Counted from the first letter of the stretch, positions 1 to 9,993 are shown. The stretch: 64,000 nt of DNA from Leptospira ilyithenensis (GCF_004771005.1 NZ_RQHV01000061.1:1-64000), one strand, 5' to 3'. The notes: generated from the sequence alone by a model not told the origin. Numbers and translations are program-made.

Positions 1-1032
1 ACTGTCGATGGAACAGCCTTGGGAATTCTTGATTCTCAAGTATGGGCGAGAGAATCAACCCTAGATGGAAGAACGCACAACCAAAAGAAAGTTGATAGAA
101 AGAGGACACCGATTGAAGATAAGGAAAGTTATCGTTGGTTGAAATCATTTCAAAGATTATGTGAAATACAAGCGACAAGTAGTAAGTCTTTTCACTTTGT
201 AAGTATCTGCGACAGGGAAGGTGATATTTTTGAATTGTTTCTGGAACATGCCAAAAACACCAATGAAAACAAGCCTGATCTGCTGATACGAGCCAGAACC
301 AACAGAAACATCACTAGTGGTGAAACGAAATATTTATACGAAGAATTGAATCAAATCAGTGAATTTGCCGAGTATGATATCATAATACCTAAAAAGAAAA
401 ATTCACAAGCAAGAGAAGCAACACTCAGGTTAAAGTTTAAAGAAGTATCCATAAAACCTTCTTATGATTTACCAAAAAAAAATCAATATCCGAATATTCC
501 ATTATACGCCATCTCCGCCAGCGAAGTTAACCCGCCCAAAGGACGAGACCCTATTCATTGGATCATTCTAACAACAATTCCAATTCTCAATTTTAAAGAT
601 GCTTTCGAAAAAATAGAATGGTATCGCAGGAGGTGGGTGATTGAAACTTTCTTTAAGACTCTAAAGTCAGGCTGCAAAATTGAAGAACATCAATTTCAAA
701 CATTGGAACGATTACAAAGAGTTCTTGCCATTGATTCGATCATTGCCTGGAGAATTTTATTTCTAACAACACTTGGCAGAGAATGCCCTGATTTACCAGC
801 ATCCGTTTTATTTGAAGAACATGAATGGAAGGCACTTCACGCAAGACTGTATATGACCAAAGATGTTCCGAATGAAGTTCCTAAACTATCTTTAGTTATG
901 CGCCAGATAGGGCAACTTGGCGGACATCTCGGTAGAAAAGGAGATGGACACCCTGGAGTTCTGGCTTTGGCTAGGGGACTTTACAAATTACAATCTGCGG
1001 CAATCATGTGGAAGTTACTTACTTATGGGTAA
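1..1032 (+). CDS. IS4-family transposase, 5' end outside the window
   Basis: The reading frame is open from base 1, so the start lies upstream and only the C-terminal part (about 343 residues) is present. The segment ICDREGDIFE fits the second catalytic Asp region of IS4/Tn5-type DDE transposases. YRRRWVIETFFKTLK matches the IS4 signature Y-(2)-R-(3)-E-(6)-K, which supplies the catalytic Glu. The first catalytic Asp should lie before the window. The protein would cut and join the element's ends. The reading frame is intact to its TAA, so nothing visible suggests inactivation. The right terminal inverted repeat cannot be assigned without the left end. Confidence 0.9.
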   Translation, partial: TVDGTALGILDSQVWARESTLDGRTHNQKKVDRKRTPIEDKESYRWLKSFQRLCEIQATSSKSFHFVSICDREGDIFELFLEHAKNTNENKPDLLIRARTNRNITSGETKYLYEELNQISEFAEYDIIIPKKKNSQAREATLRLKFKEVSIKPSYDLPKKNQYPNIPLYAISASEVNPPKGRDPIHWIILTTIPILNFKDAFEKIEWYRRRWVIETFFKTLKSGCKIEEHQFQTLERLQRVLAIDSIIAWRILFLTTLGRECPDLPASVLFEEHEWKALHARLYMTKDVPNEVPKLSLVMRQIGQLGGHLGRKGDGHPGVLALARGLYKLQSAAIMWKLLTYG

Positions 1033-1335
1033 CGGGATGGTGAACCACCCGCCACCCAATGAGTTCCAACTAACATATTCAGCTCGAACCGGCAACCCTT
1101 CCTTGCGTGTTCCCGAAAATTCTCGGAAAAAGTTCGCCTTTTTGCCGAAGAAGATCCTGAGCCTCGCAAAAACATGTTATTCGACTAAATCCAGGTCATC
1201 TAATAAATCCGAGGCGCCATCCCTAATCATCTGCCAATTGTAGAAACCAAAAATGGATCGGTCAAAAAGCCGAATCGTTTTTTATTTTTTAAAACCAATC
1301 TTCTTACTTTTTTCTCCTTACTTGCCAGGGGAAAT
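1033..1335. repeat. Spacer after the transposase with repeat modules A and B
   Basis: This 303-bp gap holds no convincing gene. Bases 1036-1063 (gtgaaccac ... gccacccaatga) resemble module A at 29808-29839. Bases 1130-1144 (agttcgcctttttgc) match module B at 29910-29924 and, inverted, at 59579-59591. Part may be the IS right end or older repeat debris. The ribosome-binding site for the next gene (AGGGGA) lies at the right edge. Confidence 0.55.
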
Positions 1336-4305
1336 ATGAGATTACAAAACCTTGTCCTTGGATTTTTATTTGTCTGGTTTTTTTTATCCTGTATGCGAAA
1401 GGGAAATTCAGATTCGATTTTTCCATTTCCTATAGGGTCGTCTCTCAATTCACCGGTTTTTCAATTCAGTTACGGGGAAGAGATTTTCGATCAGGAATTT
1501 TCGGAAGAACGTTTTTTAGATTCGGGAGAGGATGGTTTTTGTCTATTATCCCTTCCGAAGGTTCTGTTCGACCGAGAAACAGGTGCTAAATTTAAAATTT
1601 GCCTTCCTTCCGATCCCGATACGAAACCGTATTGGGAAAACTCGTTTTCCCTATTGGATGAAATAATTCCTTCCGAACATCCTAGAGAGGGTTGGGGAAA
1701 AGGTTGGCATGCTAGACATCTGAAGCTTTCGGAATGGGAAAAAGAACATAGAAATCAGATCCCGTTGGAATCTTATGCAAAAAACTCATTGTCGGACGGC
1801 ACGATCGCCTATTCCCGGTTTGATGTTCCTAATGCCGAATTTTACCGATGGTCTGAAAAAGAATGCGAAATCCTGTTCCCTTCCAGAATCCTAGCGACTA
1901 CAGTTTCGCAGATTCGATTTATCTCTTTGGAATTCGCATGTTCCGATCCGATTTCATTGAAAGACAAGATCGTAGAACAAAATCAAAAATGGTTGCAGGT
2001 TTGCAGACCGGATTTGCCCGTGGTGTCCGAATCATTCCGCCATTCCGATTCGATTTACAAACGTTATCTGGAGTGGGAAAATCCTTCCGAAGAAGTGACT
2101 TGTCCCGAATATGAATCTTTCGGTTTCGAGGAAACGGATTCGCTGCCTGATAAAAAGATTTTTGCAAAGGATCTGGAATTTTTAAAATCATTTCACAAAC
2201 TGATTCTTCCTAAATCGGTTTTTCTTTTTCGGGACTCGGACACAATGTCCGGTTTGAAATTGGACTCTGGTATGGCGGAAAAGATAGGGAAAGTAGGTTT
2301 TTGGAACCTGAACGGGAATTTGTCTATTGAGCCGAAATATATCTTTTCGCAAGGAGGGGAGTATTTTGCAAATAGTCGTCGGAAAGCAAGCTGTAGAAAT
2401 ACATTGAATTATTATATCACAAAAGATTCGTTTTGTGGTAACCCGGGACTTCCCAATGAGATTGCAGGCGCTCTTTTGGAAAGTAAGTTCAGGGAAAAGT
2501 CCTGCGTTGTGGAAAATATCCGACTCTCTGAATATTTTTCGGGTACAGGTCAGTCTACATTCAATTTGGGTGCCTACCTGGAGTGGGTCAATGACGGAGA
2601 AGTATGCGATCTTTCTTCTCTGGAATTGACGTATGAAGGAGATGTATTTCCATTGCAATCCAAATCAAAACCGGTTTCCCGAGGAGAGGTATTTTTAATT
2701 TCCAGATCTGTTTGGGAAGGTTGGTCCTTTTCATCTTTGACCAAACCATTTAGCACCAAACAAATCAAATACCAAATTCCCGAACTTAAAATTACGGAAA
2801 GAGAATCCGGCAAAAGCAAGATCATTTTTCGCTCCGAAGATCATTACGCTTTAACTCATAAAGGTGGCTTCGCGGAAAGGTCCATCCTAGTCAGTGCGGA
2901 TGGAAGTTCTGTGCCGCATCCTAATTTGAATTCCCATCCTTACTTTGTTTCGAAAGGATTGCAGATTAGTCCGGGAGATGTATTTGTTTTTGACAGACAT
3001 TCTTATTTACCTTTGGAGATTTCGGAGGTTCTATTCAAAGGAACCAAGGATGGAATAGGCAGTTATTCGGAAAGATTTTTGGAATGGAAAAGCCCATTGG
3101 ACGCGGAAGGATTTGTATATTTTTCCATTGAAACGGATAGAAAAAGAAATTTTGTATTCTGGAAGGAGAAAGACAATTTTTTTCCTTTTGTTCATTCTGG
3201 CTCTTTCGCTTGTATATCGTTAGTTGGTATTGACCTTCCTGAAGGCATTCTAGGTGATTGGACCACCACAATTACCACTTCCGACTCTCTGTTTGGATCC
3301 GTGCGTTCCGGGAATCCAAAATTTCAATTTAGTTATAATCCTCTTATCTATCAGGACTTCGGCATAGATCAGAATATACGAGTGAGCATTCATCCCGAAA
3401 CTCATCCGTTTCTAAATAGTTTTAGTAAAAAAACAAACGTTAGCTGTTCTGATTTCACGTATTTCAGTCCGGGCGAATTCAACCAAAAAGGGATTCAGAT
3501 TGCCGGTTTGGAAAAACCTGTTTCCGAATCGGAAAAGATTTTAAAAACGGATGTTTATTTTCTGCTACCGGAAAATCTGAGAGAGGGGACAAGCAGGCTT
3601 TTTTCCGGCAATCATTCGGTTTCCTTTCCACTGATTTTCGAAACCTCTTTTTCGGAAACGAAACTTGCGAATGCTGAATTTCAAAATTTAGACGCGTTTC
3701 TTTCAGACGAAATCATCTTTTCCGAATTTTCTTTTTCTTTCGAAAACTTCCACCAAACAATGATTCATAGACAGGGAAGCGTTGTAATTGAAGGAGTATT
3801 TCCGAATCCTGCACAGTCTGGGAACGAATGGGTATATATTTGCAATCGTTCGAATCATTCGGAAGACTTAAGTCGGTTCTTAATCGAGGATGAAAACTCT
3901 TCGGATGGAATTGTTTCTTATCATACCCGATTTCCGAACAAGATACCGAATTTTCTTTCGAATTCCCATTTGGATTTTGGGTCGGGAGTTTTGGATCCGG
4001 GAGATTGCGGATGGATTGTCGATCCCGACGGAGAAAATTGGTATTTCCCACCAATCATTCGTAATACGGATAAACTTCTTACAGTGGTTTCCACTTCAAC
4101 TATAGGAAACGGAATCGCCGCACAGGAAAAACTGGATCTTTATAAAATGGAAAACGGAGATAGAATCCATATTTCCAGTTATGGGAAAAAAACAACTCTG
4201 TCACCTTTTTCGGTAAAAACGGAAACGGATCAGTATTCCTTATTGATTCCCGGAAAAATAGGAAATGGCTCCAAAGATTTTCAAATCTTTCAGGCTCAAA
4301 ATTGA
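1336..4305 (+). CDS. Large lipoprotein with C-terminal lamin-tail-like domain
   Basis: The 989-residue protein starts with a hydrophobic signal ending in FFLSC, a plausible spirochaetal lipobox, so it is probably a lipid-anchored envelope protein. AGGGGA precedes the ATG. Residues about 815-960 resemble a lamin tail domain (LTD): VVIEGVFPNP, then NEWVYICNRS, a DLS turn, LDPGDCGWIVD, and a final strand with LDLYKMENGD. The middle is rich in Ser, Phe and Glu and was not recognised. It is the first gene of a tightly coupled set; the next gene starts inside its stop codon. Bacterial LTDs often occur with secreted nucleases, which suits the PLD-family gene two positions downstream. The lipoprotein call is firmer than the LTD call. 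Confidence 0.75.
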   Translation: MRLQNLVLGFLFVWFFLSCMRKGNSDSIFPFPIGSSLNSPVFQFSYGEEIFDQEFSEERFLDSGEDGFCLLSLPKVLFDRETGAKFKICLPSDPDTKPYWENSFSLLDEIIPSEHPREGWGKGWHARHLKLSEWEKEHRNQIPLESYAKNSLSDGTIAYSRFDVPNAEFYRWSEKECEILFPSRILATTVSQIRFISLEFACSDPISLKDKIVEQNQKWLQVCRPDLPVVSESFRHSDSIYKRYLEWENPSEEVTCPEYESFGFEETDSLPDKKIFAKDLEFLKSFHKLILPKSVFLFRDSDTMSGLKLDSGMAEKIGKVGFWNLNGNLSIEPKYIFSQGGEYFANSRRKASCRNTLNYYITKDSFCGNPGLPNEIAGALLESKFREKSCVVENIRLSEYFSGTGQSTFNLGAYLEWVNDGEVCDLSSLELTYEGDVFPLQSKSKPVSRGEVFLISRSVWEGWSFSSLTKPFSTKQIKYQIPELKITERESGKSKIIFRSEDHYALTHKGGFAERSILVSADGSSVPHPNLNSHPYFVSKGLQISPGDVFVFDRHSYLPLEISEVLFKGTKDGIGSYSERFLEWKSPLDAEGFVYFSIETDRKRNFVFWKEKDNFFPFVHSGSFACISLVGIDLPEGILGDWTTTITTSDSLFGSVRSGNPKFQFSYNPLIYQDFGIDQNIRVSIHPETHPFLNSFSKKTNVSCSDFTYFSPGEFNQKGIQIAGLEKPVSESEKILKTDVYFLLPENLREGTSRLFSGNHSVSFPLIFETSFSETKLANAEFQNLDAFLSDEIIFSEFSFSFENFHQTMIHRQGSVVIEGVFPNPAQSGNEWVYICNRSNHSEDLSRFLIEDENSSDGIVSYHTRFPNKIPNFLSNSHLDFGSGVLDPGDCGWIVDPDGENWYFPPIIRNTDKLLTVVSTSTIGNGIAAQEKLDLYKMENGDRIHISSYGKKTTLSPFSVKTETDQYSLLIPGKIGNGSKDFQIFQAQN

Positions 4306-5699
4306 AACCCTTATTTATTTCAATTTTAGTATTGTCACTAACAGGTTTTTTATATGCCGATAAACAAGGATTAAGTGTTAGCACCGGATCCAGAACAACG
4401 GAGGTTCAAATTCTTTATGAACGGCTAAGACCCGGCTTTGCTGAATCTCCCGGCTGGTATCTGCAAGATGGCTTTCCCGCAGCCAATGATTTGTCCGGGC
4501 AATATTTGAATCGCAATACGGAACAAGTTCATTTCGGCGGTTTCGGATATTCGGCTTCCTGGGAACGTTTGGAAATCCATTGGAATATGCAACTGGTGAC
4601 AAGAGGAAATTCTTCCCGCCCGGACATTTATCTGGGGAAAAACAGTTATATCGCAGGTAAACTTTGGGGTCTCCTCTTAGGTGTTGGACGTAAGGAACAT
4701 TCCTTTCGATCATCACCTTTCCTTGGTTATTCGGATGGAGGGGATGGACTTTTTTTTGAAAAAGTATTTTCCGAAAACTTAAAAACACAGGTATTTCTAT
4801 GGGACTATTACCAAGGTTATAGGATTCTTGAAAAAGAATTTTTATCTCCCGGGATCATTTCAATCGGGAAGGCAGATCGGTCTGGCGGTCAAAGAAGAAG
4901 ACATAGTTTGGGAGTCGTTTACGGGAAAAAATCATCTCTGTCATTGGGAATACAATATTTGGAACAAGGTTCTTGGGGAAAACAGACTCGTGAAATCGAA
5001 TCGGATGTAAAAGAAAAAGGAGGGGATGGGGATTCCGTTGTTACGGGTGTTATAGGAGGAAAATTCGATTGGAATGAATTTTATCTGATGGGGGAATTTC
5101 TTTGGGCGAAAGGAACGGATCGAACATATTCAAAATCGATTCAAAATTCAGGTTCCTTGCCTATCGAAGGCGAAGCGATATCCTTGGGGGGTGGTTGGCA
5201 AAACCAACTGTACGGCGTAAGGTGGTCGAATTATTTGAATGATTCTGACAAACGATCCGATACCGGTAAATTGTCGTGTTTGGGTTTTACTGGAATGGGA
5301 ACCCATCTCGGATCTACTCTGTTTCTTTCCCAAGTTTTACAAATTTACCCGGGAGGGTTTATCACCGGGAACGGTCTGGAAAGAAACCAAACATTGCTTA
5401 ACGGACGGACTCCCGCATATTATTCCGAACTGATTTTATCATATCATACTGATTTATTTTACTTTCGTATGATCGGAGCCTATTTTTTACCCTATTTGGC
5501 CCAGGGAAAATCGGAGGGAAAAATCAGTTTCAAAAAGGAGAGTTTTGAATTGTTTTTTTTGGCTGAATCAGCTTTGGAAACAAGCCTTCATTTGGATGGA
5601 GTCTTGGAATTGGGAATCTTGCTAAGTTATCTTTGGTCTGCCGAAAGTTTGGGACTCAGTGGCACGATGGTCAGCGCATTCGGGAGGATTCATTTCTAA
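4302..5699 (+). CDS. Predicted outer-membrane beta-barrel protein
   Basis: This 465-residue protein has an N-terminal signal peptide with likely cleavage after LYA. The rest is made of alternating aromatic and polar strands rich in Gly and Tyr, and the chain ends in GRIHF, a C-terminal Phe typical of outer-membrane barrels. The TTG start at 4302 overlaps the TGA of the upstream lipoprotein, so translation is probably coupled. The stop TAA shares one base with the ATG of the next gene. No specific family was recognised. It may anchor or export the two lipoproteins encoded on either side, which is inference. Confidence 0.7.
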   Translation: MKPLFISILVLSLTGFLYADKQGLSVSTGSRTTEVQILYERLRPGFAESPGWYLQDGFPAANDLSGQYLNRNTEQVHFGGFGYSASWERLEIHWNMQLVTRGNSSRPDIYLGKNSYIAGKLWGLLLGVGRKEHSFRSSPFLGYSDGGDGLFFEKVFSENLKTQVFLWDYYQGYRILEKEFLSPGIISIGKADRSGGQRRRHSLGVVYGKKSSLSLGIQYLEQGSWGKQTREIESDVKEKGGDGDSVVTGVIGGKFDWNEFYLMGEFLWAKGTDRTYSKSIQNSGSLPIEGEAISLGGGWQNQLYGVRWSNYLNDSDKRSDTGKLSCLGFTGMGTHLGSTLFLSQVLQIYPGGFITGNGLERNQTLLNGRTPAYYSELILSYHTDLFYFRMIGAYFLPYLAQGKSEGKISFKKESFELFFLAESALETSLHLDGVLELGILLSYLWSAESLGLSGTMVSAFGRIHF

Positions 5700-6748
5700 T
5701 GAAGAAACTAACGATTATTTTCATTGCTGTTTTGTTTGTGAATTGCAAACCGAAGTCTAAAAACGATACCGATCTTTCAGCATTATTAACGCAAATTACT
5801 CCCGCCGAAACAATCTTTTATTTTGCCTATCCCGGACGTGATACTCCCGAAGATAGTAAATTTAAAGTTAGGCGAAAAATAGTGAGTTTTATCGATAGCG
5901 CCAAATTCAGGATAGACGGATTTATTTATAGTTTGGATGATCTGGATAGTTTGATTGCTTTAAGAAAAGCAAAATCGAGAGGAGTGAAAATCAATTTATT
6001 AGGAGATAAAGACGAGTCTTATGAAGAAGCGGAAAAATTCGGAATTCATGTGACTCCCTGGAAAGGATCGGGCATTCACCATACGAAGATCTTATTTGCT
6101 GATGAGGAAAGAGTCTTTCTTGGCACTGGAAATTTCAGCGGTCACGGACTGGTTCGGGACAATAATGTTTATTGGGAATGGACATTGCCAGCAGGTGAGA
6201 TTAGAAAATTCAGAGAACACTTGGAAGAAGTCGATTTATCCGGGGTCTTTCTCTTTTCCAAAGGAATGATTTTATTTTCTCCCGAAGCAGGAAAACAAAT
6301 TCAAGACAAAATCCTCGATTCCATTTTAAATGCAAAAACAAGCATACGTTATATGATCTATACTCATTATGATCCGGTGATCAGTTATGCGTTATTGGCC
6401 GCAAGCAAGAGGGGAGTGGTTGTTGAAGCAGTATATAATTTTCCGATCAATGATGAAGGAAAGATCCTCGGAGGTTTACTCTCCCATCCGTCCAAAGTTT
6501 ATGTGGACGGAAACGAAGATGTAGAGGTAAAAGAGGGAAGTTTTCGAGGAGGATTGTTACATCATAAAACAATGATAATAGATGAAGAAAAGGTGCTCGT
6601 CGGATCTTATAATTACACAGTATCGGCAAGAGATGAAAATCGTGAATTTTTTATCGAATTTAATTCCGGAAAGATTGCCAAAGAATTTTTAGGAGAATGG
6701 GAAAGAGTCAAATCTGCAGCTTCCGAATACAATTCCGATCCTGAGTAA
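5699..6748 (+). CDS. Phospholipase D-family lipoprotein (probable nuclease)
   Basis: The ATG at 5699 is preferred over upstream codons. It follows GGGAGG, overlaps the preceding stop as TAATG, and begins a lipoprotein signal with FVNC (Cys16). Two HKD motifs are complete: H128-x-K130-x4-D135 followed by GTGNFS, and H288-x-K290-x4-D295 followed by GSYNYT. Two HKD motifs in a short chain are usual for Nuc-type endonucleases and related phosphodiesterases, which form a covalent phosphohistidine. At 349 residues it suits a two-repeat enzyme rather than a cardiolipin synthase, which would have membrane helices. It would act outside the inner membrane. DNA or RNA is the likeliest substrate, but phospholipid cannot be excluded. 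Confidence 0.85.
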   Translation: MKKLTIIFIAVLFVNCKPKSKNDTDLSALLTQITPAETIFYFAYPGRDTPEDSKFKVRRKIVSFIDSAKFRIDGFIYSLDDLDSLIALRKAKSRGVKINLLGDKDESYEEAEKFGIHVTPWKGSGIHHTKILFADEERVFLGTGNFSGHGLVRDNNVYWEWTLPAGEIRKFREHLEEVDLSGVFLFSKGMILFSPEAGKQIQDKILDSILNAKTSIRYMIYTHYDPVISYALLAASKRGVVVEAVYNFPINDEGKILGGLLSHPSKVYVDGNEDVEVKEGSFRGGLLHHKTMIIDEEKVLVGSYNYTVSARDENREFFIEFNSGKIAKEFLGEWERVKSAASEYNSDPE

Positions 6749-6790
6749 GAAAAAACATCCTATCATATCACTCGAATTGGTTCCAAGCTA

Positions 6791-7312
6791 TTGAGTTCTT
6801 TCCTTTTGACAAAACAAACGGGTGCTTCCGCATTCGTTGACAGAAATTCTTCAGGGCTCGCAAATATTTTGAATGTTTCTTTGGACATAACGGAAGACGA
6901 ATTCTATAAACAGGTTTTTCCCAATCGGTTTCAGGCCAGAGATTTTGTTTTGCCATCCGATTTTCAATGGATGAACGAACCTTTACGATCTCATTCTCAT
7001 TGGTCTTTTCTAACATTTTGGGATAAATACAGATGGACTGCGGATGAAATGATTCAAATTCGGAAATTGATTTTATGGGACGGAAAAAAAGAACCGTCGG
7101 AATTTTATCCCGTTTCAGGAAATGATTTTGATCTCGATTTAAAAACAAAGATCGTTGGAGAAAATTGGATCATACTCGAAACGGATTCAGGTTATCGGCA
7201 TATTTGTACGAAAAGAAAAAATACTGAGATTCCCGGCTGGATCCGGTATCTGCAACAAAAACAGAAAATGAATTCTAATGGCAGCGGAGTATCTGTATGT
7301 AAGGAATTTTAA
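6791..7312 (+). CDS. Hypothetical protein after the PLD gene
   Basis: This 173-residue frame begins at a TTG 42 bases after the PLD stop and in the same reading frame. No ATG exists between them and the ribosome-binding site is weak. The chain is mostly polar and rich in Trp and Phe, with no signal peptide or membrane helix. No family was recognised. Its position suggests it is the fourth gene of the surface operon. It ends three bases before a convergent small gene. An alternative is a decayed domain once fused to the PLD protein. Confidence 0.5.
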   Translation: MSSFLLTKQTGASAFVDRNSSGLANILNVSLDITEDEFYKQVFPNRFQARDFVLPSDFQWMNEPLRSHSHWSFLTFWDKYRWTADEMIQIRKLILWDGKKEPSEFYPVSGNDFDLDLKTKIVGENWIILETDSGYRHICTKRKNTEIPGWIRYLQQKQKMNSNGSGVSVCKEF

Positions 7313-7315
7313 AGT

Positions 7316-7501
7316 TCAATCCAGTTTGTCTTCCAGAAGAGGAACGATGATTTTGGCGATATCATCGTTCAATCGCATGAAATTATTGATGCCGAGATGT
7401 GCAATCCTCGTATTCACTTCAGTTAACATCGTTTTGATGATCTTTTCCAGTTCTTCTTTATGGGTAGCTGAAAGTTTTGAATCGTGAATGAAATCGCTCA
7501 T
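7316..7501 (-). CDS. Small helical protein, 61 residues
   Basis: The encoded chain is charged and predicted helical (for example LSATHKEELEKIIKTML, then a LEDKLD tail) with no cysteines or membrane segment. AGGGAT stands a few bases before the ATG. It lies 46 bases after the MFS gene on the same strand and is probably its second cistron. No family was recognised. Its composition matches real proteins, but the small size leaves some doubt. Confidence 0.55.
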   Translation of the reverse strand: MSDFIHDSKLSATHKEELEKIIKTMLTEVNTRIAHLGINNFMRLNDDIAKIIVPLLEDKLD

Positions 7502-7547
7502 AATTATCCCTAATCTTTTTCTATTGTAAATTTTTTTCCATCATTTT

Positions 7548-8792
7548 TTAAACCCAATCCTTTAGCTCTAATTTACGGAGTTTGGGAATAAACCTTGCAG
7601 ATATTATGACGATCAAAACAGTCATAATTCCGCCGAATAATACTGACCCTACAGGTCCCATTGCTTCTGCGGTCGTTCCGGATTCGAATGCGCCGATTTC
7701 ATTGGAGCTTCCGATAAAAATTTTATTGATGGAACTGACTCTTCCCCGCATCTCTTCCGGAGTCATCGTTTGCATGATGGTGGAACGTATAACGACGGAA
7801 ACACTATCGAAAAAACCGGAGAGAAATAATGCAATGAGTGACATCCAAAACAAACTGGAAAGCCCGAACACCAACATACAAATTCCGAATCCGAAAACAC
7901 TTCCCAAAAGCAGGCTGCCCGACCGTTTGAGAGGGGGCCTATGTGTCAGAAAATAAGCCATTACAAACGCACCAAGAGAAGGTGCTGCGCGCAAAATCCC
8001 CAAACCTTCCGATCCTACATCCAGAATATCCTTCGCAAATACGGGAAGTAGTGCAATCGCTCCTCCGAATAAAACGGCAAACATATCCAATGCCATAGCA
8101 CCTAACATGATTTCGTTTTTCCAAACGAATTTGAGTCCCGCAGCAAGGCTTTGCGCCAAAGGTTCTCTTATCTTCTTTTCAGGAAGAGGTCGCGGTGCAA
8201 TAAAGAGGGTCATTAAAAAGGGAAGTCCTATGCAAATACAGTCTAAAACATAAGCGGACTGAATGTTGATCCAACCGTAGAGTAAACCTCCGACCGCCGG
8301 CCCAAGGACGGCTCCTGCCTGAAAGGAAGTTCCCATCCATGCTGCGGATTGGGCGTATTTGTCTTTGGGGACGATTTGAGTCACAAAACTGAAGATAGCC
8401 GGTGAAATAAATCCTCTGGCAATCCCGGAAATGAAAATTACTATAAAGATGGGATAGGCTTTGAATTTTTCCAAAAGAAAGTAAAAAGGTCCCGTAAAAC
8501 TAAGTAAAGCCAGAGAACAGAGAAATAAAACGAATAAGCAGATCAACATGATGCTTCTTCTTTCTTTAATGTCCGCTAAATGGCCTGCGTATAAAGCAAC
8601 GATAATGGAAGGAATGGCCTCTGCAAGGCCGATCAAACCCAAGTCCAGTGTGCTCCCTGTTAGGTCATATACTTGCCAGCCGACGATCGTTGCCTGAATG
8701 TTGATGGCGATTATCATAAAAAATCGGGAAATAATGAAAAAACGAAAATCTCTGAATTGAAAGATGGAAAAATTGGAAAGGTATTTTGCCAT
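7548..8792 (-). CDS. MFS exporter, DHA3/EntS-like
   Basis: This 414-residue polytopic protein has about twelve hydrophobic helices. The N-terminal half carries GHLADIKERRS, the MFS loop 2-3 motif, and the equivalent after helix 8 is weaker. QAGAVLGPAVGGLLYG resembles motif C of helix 5, common in proton-driven drug exporters. RDFRFFIISRFF at the start is typical of the MFS_3 (EntS-like) group. It would export a small molecule across the inner membrane; the substrate cannot be told. AAGGTAGAG precedes the ATG. It probably shares a transcript with the small gene downstream. Confidence 0.85.
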   Translation of the reverse strand: MAKYLSNFSIFQFRDFRFFIISRFFMIIAINIQATIVGWQVYDLTGSTLDLGLIGLAEAIPSIIVALYAGHLADIKERRSIMLICLFVLFLCSLALLSFTGPFYFLLEKFKAYPIFIVIFISGIARGFISPAIFSFVTQIVPKDKYAQSAAWMGTSFQAGAVLGPAVGGLLYGWINIQSAYVLDCICIGLPFLMTLFIAPRPLPEKKIREPLAQSLAAGLKFVWKNEIMLGAMALDMFAVLFGGAIALLPVFAKDILDVGSEGLGILRAAPSLGAFVMAYFLTHRPPLKRSGSLLLGSVFGFGICMLVFGLSSLFWMSLIALFLSGFFDSVSVVIRSTIMQTMTPEEMRGRVSSINKIFIGSSNEIGAFESGTTAEAMGPVGSVLFGGIMTVLIVIISARFIPKLRKLELKDWV

Positions 8793-8965
8793 GAACGGAC
8801 TCTACCTTCATTAGTTTTTTCATAGGGGGTTCTGTCCACTCAAACAATGGGGCTTTTCCGCTTTCTGATTTGTTTTCTTGTTTTGATATATAGATTTAGC
8901 AAATGTTATGTTTTGTTTCGTTCATCGGATAGTGAAGGAACGTCTTGGGAGTTTTGTGTATTTTT

Positions 8966-8995
8966 TTGACAAAGAATTCAAGAAGACAATAAATA
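8966..8995 (+). promoter_or_regulatory. Candidate sigma-70 promoter for the gene at 9055
   Basis: A perfect -35 hexamer TTGACA (8966-8971) is followed after 18 bases by TAAATA (8990-8995) as a weak -10. It lies about 60 bases before the next ATG and in the right direction. No operator-like palindrome was seen around it. Confidence 0.45.
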
Positions 8996-9054
8996 TCTTT
9001 CCTGTTTCCGCTGGTAATTTTTCATTTCTTTAAACGAGGAAATACCACGCTCAC

Positions 9055-9993
9055 ATGTCTTTGAAAAAAAAAGCTTCTTTCTCTTCGGACCGTAATCATA
9101 TTCGATTTTTTGTCTTTCTTATCGGTTTTTTTCTTGTTATTAGCCCGGTTTTGGCTGAGGAGGAGGCAACTACAACTCCTTACCATGTGGGAAATAGAAA
9201 AGGAAAATGGACATTCCAATGGGGATACAACCGATCAGGTTATACTCAAAGCGATATCAATTTTCGCGGACCTGGCTATCATTATACTTACAAGTCCGTA
9301 GACGCAAAAGACAAACCTGAACGACTTTCGGCAGTTTATATTGATCCTACCAAATTTGAGATTCCCCAATACAATCTGAAAGCTTCCTACTTTTTTTCGG
9401 ACCATTTCTTCTTGGCGTTCGGCCAGGATCATATGAAGTATGTTGTCACGCAAGGACAGCCTGTAGCTTACTCAGGTTATGTGGATCCGCTTGCGATCCA
9501 AAAAAACAATCTGCATCCTGCAATTGAATCCATCGCATTCCAGTATTTATTTCCCGGCCATATCGCGCAGATGGCCGGTTATCACGGAGGAGAAGAGGTG
9601 ATTACATTGACTCCCGATATCCTCAAGTTCGAACATACGGACGGTCTCAATTTTCTTTTCCTGGATGCGGGATATCTCATTCCTATGTGGACTGCTGCCA
9701 ATGGAGAATCCGCTTTGAGTTGGGTAACATCCGCGGGCGGTGGAATGGTTGTTTGCAGGACGGACGCACGTGTGATGGGAAAAGGTCAGAATAATAATTT
9801 TCATATCTCTGGTTACGGAGTTTCGGGATATACTGCGGGACGTTATGAATTTATGAAAACCTACTTTCTTGAGTTAGGTGGAAAAGCCGGGTACATTGAC
9901 TTGACCGATATTCTCACAAGTGGTGGTTCCAATCGCGCCTCTCAAAATTTCGGATTTGTGGAATTGGTTTTTTCCGGCGGAATTGCCATCTAA
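9055..9993 (+). CDS. Predicted outer-membrane protein
   Basis: The 312-residue chain has a basic start, a hydrophobic stretch and a likely signal peptidase site at SPVLA. The mature part is rich in Tyr, Phe and Gly with beta-strand patterns (KWTFQWGYNRSGY, FFLAFGQDHMKY, YFLELGGKAGYI) and ends in ELVFSGGIAI, consistent with a small barrel. No specific family was recognised. The start is the only good ATG; GAGGA is rather far upstream (about 14 bases). It stands alone between its own promoter and a weak terminator. Confidence 0.65.
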   Translation: MSLKKKASFSSDRNHIRFFVFLIGFFLVISPVLAEEEATTTPYHVGNRKGKWTFQWGYNRSGYTQSDINFRGPGYHYTYKSVDAKDKPERLSAVYIDPTKFEIPQYNLKASYFFSDHFFLAFGQDHMKYVVTQGQPVAYSGYVDPLAIQKNNLHPAIESIAFQYLFPGHIAQMAGYHGGEEVITLTPDILKFEHTDGLNFLFLDAGYLIPMWTAANGESALSWVTSAGGGMVVCRTDARVMGKGQNNNFHISGYGVSGYTAGRYEFMKTYFLELGGKAGYIDLTDILTSGGSNRASQNFGFVELVFSGGIAI

